Below are positions 59,907-64,000 of a stretch of 64,000 nt of DNA, piece after piece; within the stretch, counting starts at the first letter, position 1, and every line of letters starts with the position of its first letter. Made by a program: the position numbers and the translations under genes. The DNA lies in assembly GCF_965208485.1 (NCBI RefSeq), contig NZ_OZ242344.1, positions 3,100,001 to 3,164,000 of the forward strand, written 5' to 3'. The stretch comes from Poriferisodalis sp965208485. GTDB taxonomy: Bacteria; Actinomycetota; Acidimicrobiia; Acidimicrobiales; Poriferisodalaceae. The notes beneath the pieces were generated by a model. It ran no database searches and was not told where the DNA came from. It saw nothing but the letters and a program-made list of their open reading frames with translations.

Positions 59907-60122
59907 GTGCCGACCTCAGCCTGCCGAGACTGCGCGCACCCGTGCTCTCGGGGAGCCAAGAAATGCCCGCAATGCGGAGCGCACCTGCCGACCAAGCCCA
60001 AAGCCCAAGCAGCGATAGACGACTTCGGCAACAAAGCCGCCCAAGCCGGCTGCGCTGTCATCGTTCTCATCGCCGCTGTCGCTGCGGTCATCGCGATCTT
60101 CGTCGCCTTCTGGCCGACCTAG
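59907..60122 (+). CDS. Small zinc-ribbon membrane protein
   Basis: 71 aa from GTG 59907, one base after the previous stop. CRDCAHPCSRGAKKCPQCGA is a four-to-five-Cys zinc ribbon, and one helix (CAVIVLIAAVAAVIAIFVAF) anchors the C-terminus. Similar zinc-ribbon plus helix proteins are common and mostly uncharacterised. Confidence 0.6.
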   Translation: MPTSACRDCAHPCSRGAKKCPQCGAHLPTKPKAQAAIDDFGNKAAQAGCAVIVLIAAVAAVIAIFVAFWPT

Positions 60123-60170
60123 CCCCCGGTCAGCCCCAGCCCCACGCTACGACAGCCGCGCGAGTGTTCG

Positions 60171-61112
60171 CTACGCCGTCAGCGTCGCCCAGTCGAGCCG
60201 CTTGCCGTCCGTGCCCGCTGCCAGCCCCGCAAGCCGCGCCGCCAGAGCCGAACGAGCAGCGTTGTGACGGGCCGTGAACTCGGTCACGTACCGAGCCAGA
60301 TGCTTACGCGACATGAGCCAGATGCTTACGCGACATGTGATGGTAGGTGCCGACGTAACCGCGCTTGAACACCGACCACAACGCCTCGATGCTGTTCGTC
60401 GTCGCCCCATCGGTGCCGACGTACTCGCCGCTGCTGTGATTCACGGTCTGATGCCGATACCCCATCTTCGCCAGCGGCATACACCCGACCCCTCGTCGGT
60501 GCGCACCACCGCACCCGGAACAGTGCGCTCCTTCACGAACCCCGTCAGCGTCGAAGCCTTCAAGTCGCCAATCGGCATCGCCACCGCCTTGCCCGACCCG
60601 TGATCCACCATCCCCACCACCGGCGTCACCAGATCGAGCAACGGATCGGCCTGCCGCTTCCGATGCCGAGCCTTGGCCTTGCCGCCCACGAACATCTCGT
60701 CCACCTCCACCGGACCGGCGAACCGGTCGGTGCTGTAGGTCTCGGTCCACGCCTCGCGAATACGATGAGCCAAGAACCACGCCGACTTCTGCGTGATCCC
60801 CAAGTCGCGGGCGAGCTGATGCGACGACGTGCCCTTGCAATGATCCGACAGCAGCCACATCGCCAGCACCCAGGTGCGGATCGGCAGCTTCGACGCGTGC
60901 ATCACACTCCCGGTCTTGGCCGAAAAATCCTTCCGACAGTCACGGCACCGGAACGGCTGAGGCTTCCGCGTCGGCCGCACGGCCACGTTGTCGCTGTGAC
61001 ACTCCACACAGCGCACCCCACCGGGCCAGCGCTGCTCGCAGAACCACGACTCAGCCGCCGCCTCATCGGGAAACATCTCCATCACCTGAAACACGCTCAA
61101 CCCGTTTGCCAT
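60171..61112 (-). pseudogene. IS1595-family transposase, two frameshifts
   Basis: From ATG 61112: a zinc-ribbon domain (CVECHSDNVAVRPTRKPQPF with CRDCRKDF), a helix-turn-helix region (HQLARDLGITQKSAWFLAHR) and the ISXO2-type DDE domain (EVDEMFVGGKAKARHRKR, VVRTDEGS). A one-base loss near 60481 shifts the frame before MPLAKMGYRHQTVNHSSGEY and NSIEALWSVFKRGYVGTYHH. A second shift comes from a 22-bp tandem duplication (ATGTCGCGTAAGCATCTGGCTC twice, 60291-60334), after which SRKHLARYVTEF continues to the true stop. It is inactive unless shifted frames are read. Confidence 0.85.
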
Positions 61113-61348
61113 GCCCCCAACGTAAACAGGGGGTGTGACATCTATGGGTAACTACGTAAGTCATTCCCATGACTTCCGTATCGCGGGTTGCTCGGCTCCT
61201 GAGTCCGTTGCCGACCTTGCGCTCCGGCTCAGCTCCGGCTCGGACATCCGCTGCTCGCGCCCGTGTTCCTGAGCGCTCAATATCCTTTTGCGTATATTTC
61301 AGTATCTTTCACTATAGATGTTTGCACTGACCCCTTGGAAACAACCAT

Positions 61349-61368
61349 CTAGCCACTCAGGACACTAG
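61349..61368. repeat. Element end matching the 50777 element
   Basis: CTAGCCACTCAGGACACTAG is the inverse of CTAGTGTCCcGAGTGGCTAG at 50777, with one mismatch. It probably marks the right end of an element that starts at 58782. The rest of the gap 61113-61396 shows no gene. Confidence 0.6.
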
Positions 61369-61396
61369 TGGCTGTGCAGATTTGTCGATCTAGCGT

Positions 61397-63055
61397 TCAA
61401 CGGTTCTGTCGGGTGTGATCTCGGACCGGCGTGCACGCCTTGCGGGGTGGGGCCTGTGTGATGGTCCAGCCTTCCCCGGGCGGTGCCGGCTCGGTCGGTG
61501 GATGTAGCACCAGGTTGTACTCGTGCAGCCGGTGGTGGTGGCTGTGGCAGAGCAGCGCCAGGTTGGCAAGGCTGGTCGGCCCGTCGTCGAGCCAGTGCTG
61601 GATGTGGTGCCCGTCGCAGTGAACGGGCGCTCTGCCGCAGCCGGGCCAGACGCATCGTTGGTCGCGTGCAATCAATGCCCTGCGCAGGGCTGGCGTAATG
61701 GTGCGCTTGGCCCGCCCAACGTCGAGCACCTCGCTCGGGCCACCCATCACTGCCGGTATGACTTGTGTGTCGCAGGCGATCCGGCGCAGGTCAGCGACGC
61801 CGAGCATGGTGCCGTTCTCGGTGATCGCGGTCGCGCCGGGAACTGCCAGCAGGTCATGCGCCTGTGTCGACGCGGCGTCCGCGGACGCAGCATTTGGAGC
61901 TGCCGGACGTGGATTCGCGAGCGACAGAGATTCGTCGTCGGCGCCCGCGACCGCAGCCCGCTCGCTCGAGCCGCCACGCAGATTGTCCAGCGTGGCGAGC
62001 ACGATCATCTGCGTTGGACTCGGCACGATCCAGACATCGTCTCCCCCGCGCTCGCCGGCGGCCGCTCCGGCATCCCGGGGCGTCGCCGCTTCTTCCGGCG
62101 CGCCAAGGACCGCCACGGCATCCCGGGGCACCGAGTCGGTGTGCTGGGCACCACCGGAAGCAGCCGCATTTCCTCCCGTATTGGCTGCACCATGGCCCCT
62201 GGCGGCGGTGAGCAGCCACGCGAGCGCGTCGGCGGCTCGCTGCTGCACGCTGCGCCGACTCGATTCAGGCAGCTCTTTGTCACTCCGCCAGTTCCGCTCG
62301 ACAGCGCTCATCAAGAGTCGGTTGACTGCATCGCCCGTGAGCGCGTCAAACTTGGCCCGCAGGTGCCACATGCCGTTGTCGGGGTCGATCCACATCGAAG
62401 CCGACCTAGCTGCGCGCTGGCGCGCCCGCCGCTGTGCATCGCTCTCGCGTCGCCACGCTGCTTCCGCGGCACGCACGGTCTTCCGTGTCTCGTCTGCCGT
62501 CTGGTTCCGAGCCTGCTTGCACAGGTCCCTTCGCGCCTCGTCGGGGACCTCCGCCGCAGCGACCAAAGCAGCTTGCTCTGCGTTGATCACGCCGTGTCCC
62601 AAAGACGCAGCCACCTGCGGCTGCGCATCCAGAATCTCTGCCTCGCGTTCAACGCGGCGCGCCAACGCGCCTCCCACCCCCGTGGCATTGACCAGCGTTT
62701 CTGCCGCCGAGGCCTCCCCGCGACGCGCATGCAGCCGGCGCCGTGTCGCCTCGCCAGCCAGCGTGCTGCGCGCCCCCTCGAGCACGTTGATGGCCCGCTG
62801 CACCGCCTGCGTGCACCACACCACATCCTCATCGTCCGCAGTCTGCGCCTGATCACTGCTGACCAGGGGACCGTCCAGCAACGACTCCACCGCAGCATCC
62901 ACAGCATCACGGACACCGCCGGCGTTGCCGCGAACTTCGCCCTCACATCGCTGCGCCAGCCGCGCACGCATCTCCGCCAGGCACGCCCGGCCGACCAACG
63001 GGCGGACCGCGGACTGCGGGCCACTGCCAAGTCGATGCCTCGGGCTGGAGGTCAT
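61397..63055 (-). CDS. DUF222 domain HNH endonuclease-like protein
   Basis: 552 aa from ATG 63055 (GTG 63085 is an in-frame alternative). The N-terminal 400 residues are the alpha-helical DUF222 region (INAEQAALVAAAEVPDEARR, RVEREAEILDAQPQVA). The C-terminus has an HNH nuclease core: RCVWPGCGRAPVHCDGHHIQ followed by LALLCHSHHHRLHE. This multicopy family is characteristic of actinobacteria and often associated with mobile DNA. TATACGT, 9-14 bases before the ATG, could be a -10 box of a leaderless transcript. The Ala/Gly-rich middle (TGGNAAASGGAQHTDS) may be a flexible linker. Confidence 0.88.
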   Translation of the reverse strand: MTSSPRHRLGSGPQSAVRPLVGRACLAEMRARLAQRCEGEVRGNAGGVRDAVDAAVESLLDGPLVSSDQAQTADDEDVVWCTQAVQRAINVLEGARSTLAGEATRRRLHARRGEASAAETLVNATGVGGALARRVEREAEILDAQPQVAASLGHGVINAEQAALVAAAEVPDEARRDLCKQARNQTADETRKTVRAAEAAWRRESDAQRRARQRAARSASMWIDPDNGMWHLRAKFDALTGDAVNRLLMSAVERNWRSDKELPESSRRSVQQRAADALAWLLTAARGHGAANTGGNAAASGGAQHTDSVPRDAVAVLGAPEEAATPRDAGAAAGERGGDDVWIVPSPTQMIVLATLDNLRGGSSERAAVAGADDESLSLANPRPAAPNAASADAASTQAHDLLAVPGATAITENGTMLGVADLRRIACDTQVIPAVMGGPSEVLDVGRAKRTITPALRRALIARDQRCVWPGCGRAPVHCDGHHIQHWLDDGPTSLANLALLCHSHHHRLHEYNLVLHPPTEPAPPGEGWTITQAPPRKACTPVRDHTRQNR

Positions 63056-63177
63056 GAAGGCCAACGTATACGAGGGGTGTAACACGCTTAGCCTGAGCTT
63101 CAGTCATTGCCAGCCGCATGCACTACCCGAGCGGACGCGTGGCCCCGTTTCTCAATCGCGACCAAGGAGCACCTTCA

Positions 63178-63569
63178 TGACCACCGCTCGCGGAGCCTTG
63201 GAAGTCACGATGGAGGCCGAGCCTCCATTTCTCGAGCGGGACGGGAACCAGATCACTCGCATCACCGTGCGCAAGGAATTCGCCGGCGACATGGTCGGTG
63301 CGTCTGAAGCCCAGATGGTCGCCGCCCGCACCGGCACCCCCGGCTCGGCCGGCTACGTCGCGATCGAGTACTTCACAGGCTCCGTCGCGGGGAGATCAGG
63401 TTCCTTTGTCCTTCAGCACAGCGGGATCATGTCCGAGGGCGACGCGGAACTCGCCGTGAGGATTGTTCCCGACTCCGGCACCGGCGAGCTGACAGGCATT
63501 TCGGGCACCTTGGAGATCGACAACACCGATGGGAAACACTCATACGTTCTCGACTATGAGCAGACATGA
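63178..63569 (+). CDS. DUF3224 domain protein
   Basis: 130 aa from ATG 63178 with AAGGAG eight bases upstream. It has the pattern of the DUF3224 family (allene-oxide-cyclase-like barrel): TRITVRKEFAGDMVGASEAQM, then GYVAIEYFTGSVAGRSGSFV, LQHSGIM and GTGELTGISGTLEI. A small cytoplasmic protein of unknown biochemical role. Its TGA overlaps the ATG of the next gene (ATGA). Confidence 0.88.
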
Positions 63570-64000
63570 CAACGCGCTGCGTGGTTCTCCCGCGGGGGAT
63601 CAACGTGGGCAGGCGCAACCGGGTCCCCATGGCCGATCTGCGCCCCAAGCTGGCGGAGGCCGGCTACGCCGATCCCGTCACGATCCTCCAGAGCGGCAAC
63701 ATCATCGTCACTGCCGAGGTCACCGCCGACCAGCCCGACCAGCCCGGCCGGCCCAGCACCGCCGCCGTGGCCGTCTCCGTCCAGCAGCTGTTGGCCGACG
63801 AGTTCGACGTCCACGTGCCCTGCGCCGCCCGCGCCGCCGCCGAGATCGAAGCCATCCTCGAACGCAATCCCCTCGGCCACGTCGCCGACGACGGCTCCCG
63901 CTACCTGGTCAACTTCCTCTCCGAAGAACCGAGCCCCGACGCCGTCCGTGAGCTCGTCGACGCCGACCACAGCCCCGAGGTCGTCCACATCGAGGGCACA
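63566..64000 (+). CDS. DUF1697 domain protein, 3' end outside the window
   Basis: Open from ATG 63566 to the window edge, 145 codons. The beginning CVVLPRGINVGRRNRVPMAD, with LRPKLAEAGYADPVTILQSG and NIIVTAEV, is the DUF1697 signature (usually LLRGINVGgkNkvpM...yiqSGNvvf). The function is unknown; the family is usually a stand-alone cytoplasmic protein of about 180 aa. It is translationally coupled to the DUF3224 gene. Confidence 0.85.
   Translation, partial: MTTRCVVLPRGINVGRRNRVPMADLRPKLAEAGYADPVTILQSGNIIVTAEVTADQPDQPGRPSTAAVAVSVQQLLADEFDVHVPCAARAAAEIEAILERNPLGHVADDGSRYLVNFLSEEPSPDAVRELVDADHSPEVVHIEGT

Larger units (their letters stand above)
58916..61165. mobile_element. Putative IS1595-type element with passenger genes
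   Basis: The left end GGGTAACTGACTTAGTTACC and the right end (reverse strand GGGAATGACTTACGTAGTTA, then CCC) are similar imperfect inverted repeats, about 2.25 kb apart. Between them lie a broken IS1595 transposase gene and three small genes. A wider pair of CTAGTGTCC[C/T]GAGTGG ends encloses it at 58782 and 61368. Both boundaries are provisional. Confidence 0.4.

Noticed and set aside
61523..63082. Plus-strand frame of about 520 codons opposite the DUF222-HNH gene
   Set aside because: The minus strand has the clear HNH motif and the actinobacterial family pattern. The plus frame has no recognisable domain.
1..64000. tRNA, rRNA, riboswitch, origin or phage structural genes
   Set aside because: I looked for conserved tRNA arms, rRNA segments and capsid/portal-type motifs and saw none. 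A covariance-model scan would be needed to exclude small RNAs.

Overview
High-GC bacterial DNA with many GTG starts. Its gene families (CW_binding_2 cell-wall repeats, DUF222-HNH endonuclease, DUF3224, DUF1697, actinobacterial-type Tad pilus genes, cadherin-like and FN3 surface proteins) point to an actinobacterium, most likely of the Acidimicrobiia. The richness in eukaryote-like repeat domains (cadherin-like, plant-type LRR, RCC1, beta-propeller, FN3) and in mobile-element debris resembles host-associated marine lineages such as sponge symbionts. That placement is inference. No rRNA, tRNA or CRISPR was seen.

Layout. 1-17.3 kb: two tandem copies (about 5.4 kb each) of a giant secreted gene with WSDG propeller and cadherin-like modules, separated by truncated paralogues, two AAA ATPase genes and IS relics. 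17.4-25.2 kb: an ImmA/IrrE metallopeptidase pair, then a toxin-antitoxin island (two phd/vapC-type pairs and hipBA) interleaved with four members of an undescribed small coiled-coil membrane family. 25.4-28.2 kb: a membrane-anchored metzincin and a prepilin peptidase. 28.4-37.9 kb: a split Tad/Flp pilus locus, with tadA on +, a cpaB-tadB-tadC-pilin-tadG-like operon on -, and a 910-aa protein with a pilin-type N-terminus. 38.1-58.6 kb: a surface-protein region with six proteins carrying three CW_binding_2 repeats each, fused to different modules (S41-like, HExxH peptidase, PPC, LRR), plus an RCC1 protein that shares its membrane-anchor module and upstream region with the metzincin. 58.7-61.4 kb: an IS1595-type transposase pseudogene with small passenger genes. 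61.4-64 kb: DUF222-HNH, DUF3224 and DUF1697 genes.

How it fits together. Most coding capacity goes to exported proteins built from swappable modules. Long near-identical duplications (5.4 kb direct, 1.48 kb direct, 2.6 kb inverted), in-frame minisatellites that differ in copy number between paralogues, and many small CTAG-flanked elements suggest that this locus diversifies its surface proteins by recombination and slippage. The Tad apparatus in the middle would make a pilus on the same surface.
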